Origin: an uncultured Bacteroidales bacterium
GTDB taxonomy: Bacteria; Bacteroidota; Bacteroidia; Bacteroidales; Paludibacteraceae
Reading direction: 5' to 3'
DNA: 64,000 nucleotides
NCBI GenBank assembly: GCA_947164985.1
Contig: CAMUYI010000001.1
Location: 248,001-312,000, forward strand
The stretch's first letter is position 1, and each line of letters starts with the position of its first letter. Both the position numbers and the translations under genes were made by a program. Under the pieces are notes generated by a model, which saw only the letters and a program-made list of their open reading frames with translations, searched no databases and was not told where the DNA came from. Positions 32,392-41,693 of the stretch are shown here, one piece after another.

Positions 32392-34257
32392 TTATCTGCC
32401 CATCAAAACCAACAAAACACTGATATCATTTGGGCTTACGCCCGGTATGCGCTGTGCTTCTCCGATGGACTTCGGGCGTATGCGACTTAGTTTCTGCCGT
32501 GCCTCGGTGCTTAGACTCTGCACTTCGTCGTAGTTAAAACCATCCGGTATGCGTATCTGATCCAAGCGTTGCAGTTTAGCCGCTTCCATTTGTTCGCGTT
32601 TGATATATCCTGCGTACTTGATCTGGATTTCACAACTTTCTACGATTTCATCAGACAAATTATCCAGTTGTACCTTCAATTCCGGTACTACTTCAGCCAA
32701 ATCTTTAATATTTACCTGTGGACGCAGGATAAGTTCACTCATCTTGCATCCTTCATGGAGAGGCGTGCTACCGATGGATTCTAACCAACCATCTATACTT
32801 CCTTTGTGGATGGTGTTAGTCTGTAAATACGCGATGAAATCGGCACAACTTGTTTGCTTTTGATGCCATAAATCATAGCGTTCCTTATCGGCTAATCCCA
32901 TCTTGTAACTACGCGTAGTGAGTCGTTCGTCGGCATTATCCTGGCGCAATAAGATGCGATATTCAGCTCGGGAGGTGAACATACGGTAAGGTTCATCCAC
33001 ACCCTTATTAACCAAATCGTCAATCAGTACACCGATATAACTCTCATTTCTACCCATAGTGAAAGGTGCGCCGCCATGCACGTTGATGTGCGCGTTAACC
33101 CCTGCTACCAATCCTTGACCTGCTGCCTCTTCGTATCCGGTGGTACCATTGATCTGACCGGCAAAAAACAGATTTTTAATCTGTTTTGTTTCCAGCGTAT
33201 GATGTAATTGAGTGGGATCAAAGAAGTCATATTCGATGGCATATCCCGGTCGGTATAGAACGACATCTTCAAGTCCTTTGATTGTTTTTAGTCCGGCTAA
33301 CTGTACCTGCCATGGTAGACTACTGGAGAACCCGTTCACATAGTACTCGTTACTATCTACACCTTCCGGCTCCAGGAATATTTGGTGCGCTTCCTTATCG
33401 GCAAAGGTGACGATCTTCGTCTCTATACTTGGGCAATAACGCGGACCGATACTCTTGATTTGTCCGTTGAAAAGGGGTGAATCTGCAAGTCCTGCGCGTA
33501 AAGTGTCATGGGTTCGTGTGTTGGTGTAGGTAATCCAACACGGCATCTGTTTGAGTTCCCTTTTAACCGTATTTAGATAACTGAACTGATGCCAGTCATT
33601 ATCTCCATCCTGACGCACCAATTCATCGAAATGAATGGAGCGGGCATCGATACGCGCAGGCGTACCGGTTTTCATACGATCTGTCTGAAATCCCAGCGAT
33701 ACCAGTTGTTCGGTGATGCCGTGTGAAGCAGGTTCGGACGTACGTCCTCCGGGGATCTGGGTCTTACCGCAATGCATCAGGCCATTGAGAAAAGTGCCAT
33801 TAGTGAGCACTACAGCTTGCGCTTCCATTTCGATGCCTAACATCGTCTTCACGCCGCATACCTTATTATCTCTGATAATAAGACTAACTACGATATCTTG
33901 CCATATATGCAGATTATCTGTACTACTCAGCACCTTGATCCACTCCTCAATAAACCGTTTGCGGTCACTTTGGCTACGTGGGCTCCACATGGCCGGCCCT
34001 TTGCTCTGGTTGAGCATCCGGAATTGGATGGCACTTCGATCGGTAACAATACCCATTTGACCTCCCAAAGCGTCTATCTCACGCACGATCTGACCTTTGG
34101 CGATACCGCCCACGGCCGGATTACAGCTCATCTGCGCGATTTTATTCATGTCCATGGTGATGAGCATGGTTTTACTACCCATACGGGCAGCTGCGCTAGC
34201 TGCTTCACAACCAGCATGGCCTGCTCCCACTACTATGACATCGTATTTAAAATCCAT
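32392..34257 (-). CDS. mnmG: MnmG (GidA), tRNA uridine-34 carboxymethylaminomethyl-modifying FAD enzyme
   Basis: 621 residues. FAD-binding VVGAGHAGCEAASAA (9-23), MSCNPAVGGIAKGQIVREIDALGG (cited in part: NPAVGGIAKG), TGTFLNGLMHCG-type region with PGGRTSEPAS, FFAGQINGTTGYEEAAGQG (in part: GQINGTTGYEEA), and the C-terminal helical GidA-associated domain ending in SLSTEARQKLSRIRP. Works with MnmE to modify U34 of several tRNAs. Starts 1 bp after the yraN stop; a perfect parS follows its stop. Confidence 0.95.
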   Translation of the reverse strand: MDFKYDVIVVGAGHAGCEAASAAARMGSKTMLITMDMNKIAQMSCNPAVGGIAKGQIVREIDALGGQMGIVTDRSAIQFRMLNQSKGPAMWSPRSQSDRKRFIEEWIKVLSSTDNLHIWQDIVVSLIIRDNKVCGVKTMLGIEMEAQAVVLTNGTFLNGLMHCGKTQIPGGRTSEPASHGITEQLVSLGFQTDRMKTGTPARIDARSIHFDELVRQDGDNDWHQFSYLNTVKRELKQMPCWITYTNTRTHDTLRAGLADSPLFNGQIKSIGPRYCPSIETKIVTFADKEAHQIFLEPEGVDSNEYYVNGFSSSLPWQVQLAGLKTIKGLEDVVLYRPGYAIEYDFFDPTQLHHTLETKQIKNLFFAGQINGTTGYEEAAGQGLVAGVNAHINVHGGAPFTMGRNESYIGVLIDDLVNKGVDEPYRMFTSRAEYRILLRQDNADERLTTRSYKMGLADKERYDLWHQKQTSCADFIAYLQTNTIHKGSIDGWLESIGSTPLHEGCKMSELILRPQVNIKDLAEVVPELKVQLDNLSDEIVESCEIQIKYAGYIKREQMEAAKLQRLDQIRIPDGFNYDEVQSLSTEARQKLSRIRPKSIGEAQRIPGVSPNDISVLLVLMGR

Positions 34258-34258
34258 G

Positions 34259-34705
34259 TTATTTTGTCTTTCTTATTTTCTTATGTCCCCATCGCCAAGC
34301 AGCACTATGACTCCCGTTTGTGATAGCATGCATGGCAGGGTTAAAAGCATTCTCCAAATGTGATCGATAGGTGATCTCCATCGTCTTGGGATCAACTATG
34401 ATACCGATGATGTCGAACCGTAATGCCTTGGTGGACTTACTATGTCGTATGAACGCATTTCCGGAGGTAATCATCCTTTTTTTCTTGGCTTCATCGACAT
34501 ATTCTTCCGGTCGGAAGTCCCCAAACATAGTCGTTCTGGCTTTTACCTCTACAAACACGATCTCCTGTTTGTTCTCAGCGATCAAGTCTATCTCCCAATG
34601 TCCCAAACGCCAGTTATGAGCTACAATTCTATAGCCTTTCTTCTCCAGCATCTTGGCAGCTTCTTCTTCACCTTTTATTCCTATGGGGTCAGTAACAAAT
34701 GCCAT
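34259..34705 (-). CDS. yraN: YraN/UPF0102 family predicted endonuclease-fold protein
   Basis: 148 residues. GIKGEEEAAKMLEKKGYRIVAHNWR (in part GEEEAAKMLEKKGY, about 10-24), then GHWEIDLIAEN and IVFVEVKART, the Glu...Asp...Glu-x-Lys arrangement of the YraN Holliday-junction-resolvase-like fold. The C-terminus is extended by about 25 residues after the usual end. Role unknown; commonly near DNA-processing and cell-wall genes. Sits between rodA and mnmG with 1-bp gaps on both sides. Confidence 0.88.
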   Translation of the reverse strand: MAFVTDPIGIKGEEEAAKMLEKKGYRIVAHNWRLGHWEIDLIAENKQEIVFVEVKARTTMFGDFRPEEYVDEAKKKRMITSGNAFIRHSKSTKALRFDIIGIIVDPKTMEITYRSHLENAFNPAMHAITNGSHSAAWRWGHKKIRKTK

Positions 34706-34706
34706 A

Positions 34707-36170
34707 TCAATTCAATTGTTCCATACGGGCTGCATCGAGGCGCAGCAAGATAAACAACAAAAGTGTGAAGCCCCATAACGAACTACCTCCATAACTAAAG
34801 AAAGGTAACGGAATACCAATTACCGGCAAGAGTCCTAAGACCATGCCCACGTTGATTGTGAGGTGGAAAAGGAAGATACTGGCAACGGCATAGGCGTATA
34901 TACGTGTGGTGACGTTTCGTTGTCGTTCAGCGATGAATATGAGGCGTAATATAAAGGCCAGATACATCAATAAAACACCGATGGAACCGATAAAACCCCA
35001 CTCTTCACCTACGGTGCAGAAGATGAAGTCCGTATCTTGTTCCGGAACAAATTGCAGTTTGGTTTGGGTGCCATTCAGGTATCCTTTCCCGAAGAACCGT
35101 CCTGAACCGATGGCGATACGGGCTTGGTTAACGTTGTAACCTGCGCCGGCCGGATCTTCTTTCATACCCAACAGTACTTCAATACGGATCCGTTGGTGCG
35201 GTTGGAGCACTTTCTGGAATACAAAATCGCAGGCATGCGTATAACCGATACAGAAGAGCGTGAAGACCGCCAAAACAAGCAGCATATACTTGCGCCAATA
35301 GAAGCTGACGAATACATTATAGATCACCAATGCGATGACGATACCCATAGAGATCCAGTCGAAAGGCATGGGTATCCATATGTTAATAATCAAGCAGATA
35401 GCATAAATAAGTGTTACGCTACCTACTAATATCAGCCCCTGCCAACGCATCGGATGCTCCTTGCAAATGAAATAGATCTCCACGGCCGTCAAGATGAGCA
35501 TACAGGTTAGGATACCTACGCTTCCCGTGCCTAAAGGTAAGGTGATTGCACCAAATCGAATACTGATAATGAATAGGGCGACAGCCGCTACTCCCATCCA
35601 TAACACATATCCGCTCATTCCTTGGCGGTAGAAGACGAGTAAGAAAGCAGCAAAGACAAGTGCCGAACCCGTCTCTTTTTGTAGCACCATGATGATGAGT
35701 GCCGGTACTCCGATGAGGGCAAAAGGTACGATGAGATCGCGCCAAGTTCGTATTTTATAGTCATACCGTCCCATGTATTTGGCGACGGCCAACGCTACTA
35801 TGCACTTAGCGAACTCAGCCGGTTGCAAACTAATCGGACCGAGGGATATCCAGGACATAGAACCTTTGATATCGTGAGCTAAGAAAGGTGTGGCTAATAG
35901 TAGCAAGAGCATCGCGCCGTAGGCGATGTATGCCAATATGTCATAGGTTTTATAGTCAATAAGCAGTAGGATGATACCCAGTACCAACGAACCCATCATC
36001 CAAACGAACTGTTTACCGGCACGGTTGGAGAAATCGAAGATACTGGTCTGGTCAAAGGTATAGCTGGCACCATAGATATTGAGCCAGCCGAAGAGGGCCA
36101 GCAGTAAGAATATACCGATGGTGATCCAATCGACATGTTGCCATATGTTACCACTTCTTGACGCTCTCAT
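34707..36170 (-). CDS. rodA: RodA, SEDS-family peptidoglycan glycosyltransferase of the elongasome
   Basis: 487 residues, 10-12 transmembrane helices, FtsW/RodA/SpoVE family. WISLGPISLQPAEFAKC (the conserved GxxxxQPsE motif), LQKETGSALVF, GKGYLNGTQTKLQFVPEQDTDFIF (in part: FVPEQDTDF) and GIPLPFFSYGGSSL are diagnostic. It has an unusually long central region (about residues 200-310, several extra helices) compared with ~370-residue proteobacterial RodA; long forms are common in Bacteroidota. Overlaps mrdA by 23 bp. Confidence 0.94.
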   Translation of the reverse strand: MRASRSGNIWQHVDWITIGIFLLLALFGWLNIYGASYTFDQTSIFDFSNRAGKQFVWMMGSLVLGIILLLIDYKTYDILAYIAYGAMLLLLLATPFLAHDIKGSMSWISLGPISLQPAEFAKCIVALAVAKYMGRYDYKIRTWRDLIVPFALIGVPALIIMVLQKETGSALVFAAFLLVFYRQGMSGYVLWMGVAAVALFIISIRFGAITLPLGTGSVGILTCMLILTAVEIYFICKEHPMRWQGLILVGSVTLIYAICLIINIWIPMPFDWISMGIVIALVIYNVFVSFYWRKYMLLVLAVFTLFCIGYTHACDFVFQKVLQPHQRIRIEVLLGMKEDPAGAGYNVNQARIAIGSGRFFGKGYLNGTQTKLQFVPEQDTDFIFCTVGEEWGFIGSIGVLLMYLAFILRLIFIAERQRNVTTRIYAYAVASIFLFHLTINVGMVLGLLPVIGIPLPFFSYGGSSLWGFTLLLFILLRLDAARMEQLN

Positions 36171-37986
36171 TTAGTACAGTACTTCCTATACGATTTCGTA
36201 AATCTCTACGTTTGACATCTCCGGTCAAGTATTGCTCCATCATCATTGTTGCTACCGGGCAGGCCCAAGTAGCACCAAATCCGGCGTTTTCTACGACGAC
36301 TGCAACGGCTATTTGGGGATCTTCCACCGGAGCAAAACCGATAAAGATAGCATGGTCACGTCCATGGGGGTTCTGTACGGTGCCTGTTTTACCAGCCATA
36401 TGCAAACTATCCACCGCATAATGGCGTCCGGTACCATACACCATCACGCGATGCATACCTTCTTTAACCACCTCAAAATGCTCTTTCTTAATAGCTAGAT
36501 TATGCCGATGAATCCGCATAGAATCGTTCTTATTGAGGTGCGGAGAGATATAGTATCCGTCATTGGCAATAGTAGCCGCTTGGTTAGCTAATTGCAACGG
36601 AGTGACGAGGATCTCTCCCTGCCCGATAGAGAGGGAACGGATGGTGATGGCTTTCCAACCTGTTTTGCCGTAGAACTTATCAAATAACTTCGTACTCGGA
36701 ATACTACCGGAGGATTGTTCACTCAAGTCCGTATCCGTAAATTTCTGCCCCAGACCGAAACTCATCACAGCATCCCGCCATAGCTCATAGCGATGCCGGA
36801 AATTTTCGTTATCTTTACCGTACCCGTCCATTTGCAGCAAGTCGCGGAAAGCGCACCAGAAATAGGGGTTACAACTTTGCTCAATAGCCCTATCTAAGGC
36901 TACCGGAGAACCGTGATGGTGGGTACATTTGATAGGCGTACTACCCGGTCCAGAACAGGGATAGAGGGTATTGGGCGTGATAGCTCCTTGCTCCAAGCAG
37001 ACAAGCGACTGAATGGTTTTAAATGTCGATCCCGGAGGATACATGGCCTGTGTGGCACGGTTCATCAGTGGTTTGGTCTTGTCTTTGAGTAGGAGATTGT
37101 AGTTTTTACTGCGCTCTTTACCTACCAGCACTTTGGGGTTCCAACCGGGATTGGAAGCCAAGGCCAGGATTTCACCGGTCTTCGGTTCGATAGCGACGGC
37201 ACTGCCGATCTTACCGGCTAATAGTTCTTCCGCCAACAGTTGTAATTGAATATCCAGCGTGGTGTACAGATCCGTTCCGGCTTTGGCAGTACGGTCTAAT
37301 TCTCCGTCCTGATAGCTGCCTTGGATACGTCCGCGTACATCGCGCATCAGCACCTCCACACCTTTCTCACCGCGCAGTTGTTTTTCGTAGGTTCGTTCCA
37401 AACCGTCACGACCAGAGTAATCACCGCGTGCGTAGTATTCATCGCGGTCCAGGTCGTCTTGGTTCACTTCGCCTACGGATCCCAACACATGTGCAGCGGC
37501 ATTGTAAGTATAATCTCGTAAAGTACGTTTTTGAATCTGGATACCTGGGAAGAAGAAAAGTTCCTCTTGGAGTGTTGCGATATCTTCTTTCTTGAGTTGA
37601 CTCATGAAAACCTGCGGCGTCCAACGGGAATAGCCGCGGTTCTTACGCTTATCCTTGATCTCGGTTATTCGTTCGTCGAACTCCGTCCGCGTGATCTGCA
37701 GACAACGACAGAAAGCCAAGGTGTCCCACTCTTTACCCATATCACGCATGGTCATCGTGATCTCGTAGATAGGTTGATTAAAGACCAATAACTCACCGTT
37801 TCGGTCGTATATCAAGCCTCGAGAAGGGTAAATGGTCTGTTTGACCAATGCATTGTTATCCGCTTGATTCTTGGTCGACTGATCAATTACCTGTAGATAA
37901 AATAACCGTATTATATACACCAATACGATCGTGATAGCTATACCACTGATCACATACCGGCGTCTATAAAACTGGTCATTAATCAT
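36148..37986 (-). CDS. mrdA: Penicillin-binding protein 2 (transpeptidase of the rod complex)
   Basis: 612 residues: N-terminal transmembrane anchor (VISGIAITIVLVYIIRLFYL, about 12-31), pedestal domain, and transpeptidase domain with PPGSTFKTIQ (catalytic Ser), SxN motif in EQSCNPYFW, and AGKTGTVQNP (KTG). Partner of RodA in lateral-wall peptidoglycan synthesis. In order mreB-mreC-mreD-mrdA-rodA; overlaps mreD by 4 bp and rodA by 23 bp. Confidence 0.95.
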   Translation of the reverse strand: MINDQFYRRRYVISGIAITIVLVYIIRLFYLQVIDQSTKNQADNNALVKQTIYPSRGLIYDRNGELLVFNQPIYEITMTMRDMGKEWDTLAFCRCLQITRTEFDERITEIKDKRKNRGYSRWTPQVFMSQLKKEDIATLQEELFFFPGIQIQKRTLRDYTYNAAAHVLGSVGEVNQDDLDRDEYYARGDYSGRDGLERTYEKQLRGEKGVEVLMRDVRGRIQGSYQDGELDRTAKAGTDLYTTLDIQLQLLAEELLAGKIGSAVAIEPKTGEILALASNPGWNPKVLVGKERSKNYNLLLKDKTKPLMNRATQAMYPPGSTFKTIQSLVCLEQGAITPNTLYPCSGPGSTPIKCTHHHGSPVALDRAIEQSCNPYFWCAFRDLLQMDGYGKDNENFRHRYELWRDAVMSFGLGQKFTDTDLSEQSSGSIPSTKLFDKFYGKTGWKAITIRSLSIGQGEILVTPLQLANQAATIANDGYYISPHLNKNDSMRIHRHNLAIKKEHFEVVKEGMHRVMVYGTGRHYAVDSLHMAGKTGTVQNPHGRDHAIFIGFAPVEDPQIAVAVVVENAGFGATWACPVATMMMEQYLTGDVKRRDLRNRIGSTVLNESVKKW

Positions 37987-38477
37987 TTGTACTTCAATGC
38001 ATTATAACCTATAATGATACTGATTGTAATCATACTGCTTACCACCGTTTCCAGGAGTACAAATCCGAAATGCTGCCAACTCCAGGCGGCGAGCATAAAG
38101 ACCGCCAGATGATGAATAAGCACCAGAATCACCACATATTTGATCAGGGCCTCCATACCGATCGCACGCAGACTAATCTGTTCGTTTAGGCGGTCTTTGT
38201 CATTAACGATAAGACCGATGAGGTAGGGACGGATGAACATGAGAAGGATACATGCGGCCATGTGAACGCCCAGCGAATTGCAGAACACATCCATGATGAG
38301 GCCGACGATAGCGCCGATAAGCATTGATGCACTGTGTGACAGTGTGATCGGCATCATCAGGAGACAGAGCACGTATATATACGGATGGCAAGCACCCCAT
38401 AACTGCAGTTGGTTAAAGAGCAACACCTGCAGCAACATAACAACAATGTAGCGTATGAGTTGTTTAGTCCAATCCAT
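37983..38477 (-). CDS. mreD: MreD, rod shape-determining membrane protein
   Basis: 164 residues with about five transmembrane helices and little soluble sequence (IVVMLLQVLLFNQLQLWG at the start; IVGLIMDVFCNSLGVHM in the middle, resembling the MreD DxFxxxxxG motif). Position between mreC and mrdA supports the call, since MreD sequence is poorly conserved. Overlaps mreC by 14 bp and mrdA by 4 bp. Confidence 0.85.
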   Translation of the reverse strand: MDWTKQLIRYIVVMLLQVLLFNQLQLWGACHPYIYVLCLLMMPITLSHSASMLIGAIVGLIMDVFCNSLGVHMAACILLMFIRPYLIGLIVNDKDRLNEQISLRAIGMEALIKYVVILVLIHHLAVFMLAAWSWQHFGFVLLETVVSSMITISIIIGYNALKYK

Positions 38478-39255
38478 TTTGCAGTTCCTCCAGTTCGTTT
38501 AAGGCGGCATTTTGCACGATCTCCACGTACTTCAGACGCTTGAAATTAGTATTCAACCGAACGCGTATCGTATAATACGAATCACCCTCCTTCAAAGTGC
38601 TACTTTCCACGATTCCAACGGGAATTCCTTCCGGAAAAACGGGACTTAATCCGCTGGTAACAATTGTGTCTCCTTCGTTAACTACCATATGCGCCGCTAC
38701 GTCTGCCAATTGGGCAAAACGGCTGTCTTTGCCATTCCACTGCAAGGTACCGATATAGTCGTTCTTTGCAAAGCGACAACTGAGGTTCGTGTGCGTATTG
38801 ATGATCGGAAGTACCACGCTATAATGCGTGCCTACCGTACGAACGATACCAACGACACCGTCTTCATTACGAACACCTTGACCTCGTTGGATGCCGTCTT
38901 TGCTACCTCGGTTGATCGTCAGGTAGTTATGCAAGCGGTTCGTGGTCATCTGTACCGCTTTGGCCGGCAGATAATGGAAACTCTCACCTGTCTGCATCGA
39001 ATCCAGTGTGGCTAACTGATTATGCAAGGCAGCATTCTCATTGGCTAATTGCTCATTGATTTGACGCAGATGGAAATAGGAACGTATCTCGTTCACTTGC
39101 GCATATTGCCAAGCCACTACTTCATTGGCAGTACTGAGCATGCTGCTACGCGGATAGACGTTATTCCAACTTAGCAGCAAAAACGCAGCAACTTCCAAGG
39201 CAATAAACACAAGGAAGTTGCTATAACGCAGCAGTATTTTGAGTAAAGTCTGCAT
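38464..39255 (-). CDS. mreC: MreC, rod shape-determining periplasmic protein
   Basis: 263 residues: transmembrane anchor (about 10-30), coiled coil (about 55-85, HLRQINEQLANENAALHNQL in part), and the MreC beta-barrel domain with NYLTINRGSKDGIQRGQGV (in part GSKDGIQRGQGV), GVVGIVRTVG, VVLPIINTHTNLSCR and the GDTIVTSGLSPVFPEGIPVG segment (in part TSGLSPVFPEGIP). Scaffold of the elongasome. 13 bp downstream of mreB. Confidence 0.93.
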   Translation of the reverse strand: MQTLLKILLRYSNFLVFIALEVAAFLLLSWNNVYPRSSMLSTANEVVAWQYAQVNEIRSYFHLRQINEQLANENAALHNQLATLDSMQTGESFHYLPAKAVQMTTNRLHNYLTINRGSKDGIQRGQGVRNEDGVVGIVRTVGTHYSVVLPIINTHTNLSCRFAKNDYIGTLQWNGKDSRFAQLADVAAHMVVNEGDTIVTSGLSPVFPEGIPVGIVESSTLKEGDSYYTIRVRLNTNFKRLKYVEIVQNAALNELEELQNGLD

Positions 39256-39268
39256 CTGCGCTCAGTGA

Positions 39269-40288
39269 TTAGCGAAGCAGGAAGCCGAAGTTATGTACGT
39301 TCTTCAGTGCTACACCTGTTCCGCGTGCTACGGAGTGCAACGGATCTTCCGCTACGTGGAACGGAATAGTGATCTTATCCGTCAGACGTTTAGCCAGACC
39401 ATGCAGCAAAGCGCCACCTCCGGTCAAGTAAATACCGCGTTTCACGATATCGGAGTACAACTCAGGAGGTGTGGACTCCAAAGCCTGCAGGATAGCGCCC
39501 TCGATCTTGGATACACTCTTCTCCAGGCAGTGTGCGATCTCCTGGTAACTTACAGGTACGGACATCGGGAGTGCTGTCACTTTATTCGGACCCACTACGA
39601 TGAAATCTTCGGGGGCATCTTCCAATTCCGGAAGGGCGGAACCTACCTGAATCTTGATACGCTCAGCCGTCGGTTCGTCAATACGCAAGTTATGCATACG
39701 ACCCATGTACTCGATGATATCCTGGTTAAAGTCGTCACCTGCGATCTTGATGGACTTGTTGCTGACAATGCCTCCTAAGGAGATAACGGCGATCTCTGTC
39801 GTACCGCCACCGATATCGACGATCATACAGCCTTCCGGACTCTCTACGTCCAGACCAATACCGATCGCTGCGGCCATCGGTTCGTAGATCATATAGACGT
39901 CACGACCGCCTGCATGCTCCGAACTGTCACGCACGGCACGGATCTCGACCTCAGTAGAACCCGAAGGAATACAGATCACCATACGGATGGAGGGGGTAAA
40001 AAGATGTGCTTGCTTCGGAATCATCTTGATCATACCGCGAATCATCATTTCGCAAGCGTAGAAATCGGCGATCACACCGTCACGAAGAGGGCGAACGGTA
40101 CGAATCATGTTACCGCCTTTACCGATCATTTGTTGTGCCTTACGGCCGACGGCAACCATTTTGTTGTCCGACATCGAAATCGCTACTACGGAAGGCTCAT
40201 CTACCACGATCTTGTCATCACACATGATGATGGTGTTGGCTGTTCCCAAGTCAATAGCAATTTCCTGTGTAAAAGAAAAAAGTCCCAT
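39269..40288 (-). CDS. mreB: MreB, actin-like rod shape-determining protein
   Basis: 339 residues from ATG 40288 (MGLFSFTQEIAIDLGTANT). Actin-fold motifs: phosphate-1 IDLGTANTII, VAVGRKAQQMIGK, MIVDIGGGTTEIAVI (phosphate-2) and YLTGGGALLHG (adenosine). The open frame continues 57 codons upstream, but it crosses the promoter at 40358-40389 and does not resemble MreB, so I discard it. First gene of the shape operon mreBCD-mrdA-rodA, which appears to continue into yraN, mnmG and beyond. Confidence 0.96.
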   Translation of the reverse strand: MGLFSFTQEIAIDLGTANTIIMCDDKIVVDEPSVVAISMSDNKMVAVGRKAQQMIGKGGNMIRTVRPLRDGVIADFYACEMMIRGMIKMIPKQAHLFTPSIRMVICIPSGSTEVEIRAVRDSSEHAGGRDVYMIYEPMAAAIGIGLDVESPEGCMIVDIGGGTTEIAVISLGGIVSNKSIKIAGDDFNQDIIEYMGRMHNLRIDEPTAERIKIQVGSALPELEDAPEDFIVVGPNKVTALPMSVPVSYQEIAHCLEKSVSKIEGAILQALESTPPELYSDIVKRGIYLTGGGALLHGLAKRLTDKITIPFHVAEDPLHSVARGTGVALKNVHNFGFLLR

Positions 40289-40357
40289 TATTGTATCGTT
40301 TTTATATAAATTCCACTCAAAAACACTTCCAAAATGCGCACATTTCGGAAAATTGCG

Positions 40358-40389
40358 CAAAGTTACAACTTTTTTTTCATATATGCAAG
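40358..40389 (-). promoter_or_regulatory. Promoter for mreB and the cell-shape operon
   Basis: Minus-strand CTTG (40389-40386) followed by CATATATG, 20-nt spacer, TAACTTTG (40365-40358). The leader to the mreB ATG is about 65 nt. Confidence 0.85.
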
Positions 40390-40483
40390 CGCGCGCGAAT
40401 TTTTTTATTTTTTTTATAAAAAGTGTAAAGTCTGAAAATCGGCAAAAAAAGAGTGACAACTGAAACCAGCTATCACCCTCTGC

Positions 40484-40556
40484 GCTCCCTCTAGGACTTG
40501 AACCTAGGACCCCCTGATTAACAGTCAGATGCTCTAACCGACTGAGCTAAGGAAGC
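40484..40556 (-). tRNA. tRNA-Asn (anticodon GTT)
   Basis: The minus strand folds into a 73-nt cloverleaf: acceptor GCTTCCT with AGGGAGC (one T-G wobble), D-arm GCTC...GAGC, anticodon stem TCTGA/TCAGG around loop CTGTTAA, and T-arm CTAGG-TTCAAGT-CCTAG. The 3' CCA is not encoded. Promoter at 40579-40610. Confidence 0.96.
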
Positions 40557-40578
40557 AACTTTTTTTCAAAAGCGGGTG

Positions 40579-40610
40579 CAAAATTACTGCTTTTTTTTTA
40601 TATATGCAAG
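40579..40610 (-). promoter_or_regulatory. Promoter for tRNA-Asn
   Basis: Minus-strand CTTG (40610-40607) followed by CATATAT, 20-nt spacer ending GCAG, TAATTTTG (40586-40579). Confidence 0.85.
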
Positions 40611-40630
40611 TTTTTTTCAAAAAAAATTCG

Positions 40631-40638
40631 TATCTTTG
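40631..40638 (+). promoter_or_regulatory. Probable -7 box for the PfkB kinase operon
   Basis: TATCTTTG followed by CA, 48 bp ahead of the kinase ATG, with an A-rich spacer. The -33 position (40607-40610) is not TTTG on this strand, so only half of the promoter is convincing. Confidence 0.55.
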
Positions 40639-40686
40639 CACAGTTTTTTGAATTTTAACCCTATTTTGGGACAAAAAAGTGATAAA

Positions 40687-41691
40687 ATGAAGAAAATTTT
40701 AGGTCTTGGAAATGCACTGACGGACATTTTGCTGCAGGTGAGTGAAGACGATTTACGTGAGCTTGGATTCCCGAAAGGAAGTATGAATCTGATCTCGCGT
40801 GAACAAGCTGAGCAAATTCAATATCGCTTTCTCTCGGTGAGAAAACGTATGGTAGCCGGAGGATCTGCGTCGAACACGATCAACTGTATTGCTTCTCTGG
40901 GAGGTAAGGCGGCTTTTATCGGTAAGATCGGTAACGATGAAGTAGGCGATTTTTACCGCGAGGATATGATCAAGAACGGGGTCAAACCTATCTTGCTGCT
41001 CTCGCAGACTTCCATGTCCGGTTTTTCGATCGTCCTTGTCACGCCTGACGGAGAGCGTACGTTTGCTACCTACCTAGGCGCAGCTGCAGAGTTATGTGCC
41101 GATGATATCCAGAAAGATGCTTTCAACGGATATGACATCTTCCATATCGAGGGTTATCTGGTGCAGAATCATGAGTTACTGGAGAAATCGCTTAAGTTGG
41201 CTAAAGAATCCGGATGCATGGTATCGTTGGATCTGGCGTCGTATAATGTCATCAACGAGAACCATGCCTTCCTCAAAGATCTGGTTAAACAATATGTGGA
41301 CATTGTCTTTGCCAATGAAGATGAGTCCTTTGCATACACCCATCTTAATCCGGAAGAATCTGTGCAGATGATCGCCGAACAATGCGATATCGCGGTGGTG
41401 AAGGTAGGTAAGAACGGTTCGTACGTGCAGCAAGGTAGTAAACGTCATCATATAGGGGCAATCACCACTTCTTGTACGGATTCTACGGGTGCCGGAGACT
41501 ATTTTGCAGGTGGTTTCCTCCATGCCCTGAGTGACGGATTTGATATCCGCCGTTGTGCAGAGATAGGTACGATAGCTGCGGGACGGGTCGTAGAGGTGAT
41601 CGGAACTAAGCTAAGTGAGGATACCTGGGAAGAGATACGCCGTATCTGCGCCCTGTATCGCGGGTTTATGCAGAAATACGATAAGGAGTAG
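40687..41691 (+). CDS. PfkB-family carbohydrate/nucleoside kinase (adenosine-kinase-like)
   Basis: 334 residues from ATG 40687 (MKKILGLGNALTDILLQV). An upstream extension to 40576 crosses the promoter and is rejected. PfkB signature 1: AGGSASNTINCIASLGGKAAFIGKIGNDEVG (in part GGSASNTINC and IGKIGNDEVG). Signature 2: DSTGAGDYFAGGFLHAL with the anion hole and catalytic Asp. Bacteroidales annotate such proteins as adenosine kinase or ribokinase-like; substrate uncertain. Heads a long rightward gene run. Confidence 0.87.
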   Translation: MKKILGLGNALTDILLQVSEDDLRELGFPKGSMNLISREQAEQIQYRFLSVRKRMVAGGSASNTINCIASLGGKAAFIGKIGNDEVGDFYREDMIKNGVKPILLLSQTSMSGFSIVLVTPDGERTFATYLGAAAELCADDIQKDAFNGYDIFHIEGYLVQNHELLEKSLKLAKESGCMVSLDLASYNVINENHAFLKDLVKQYVDIVFANEDESFAYTHLNPEESVQMIAEQCDIAVVKVGKNGSYVQQGSKRHHIGAITTSCTDSTGAGDYFAGGFLHALSDGFDIRRCAEIGTIAAGRVVEVIGTKLSEDTWEEIRRICALYRGFMQKYDKE

Positions 41692-41693
41692 TT

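Noticed and set aside
40289..40459. N-terminal extension of MreB by 57 residues
   Set aside because: The extension crosses the promoter at 40358-40389 and does not resemble MreB.
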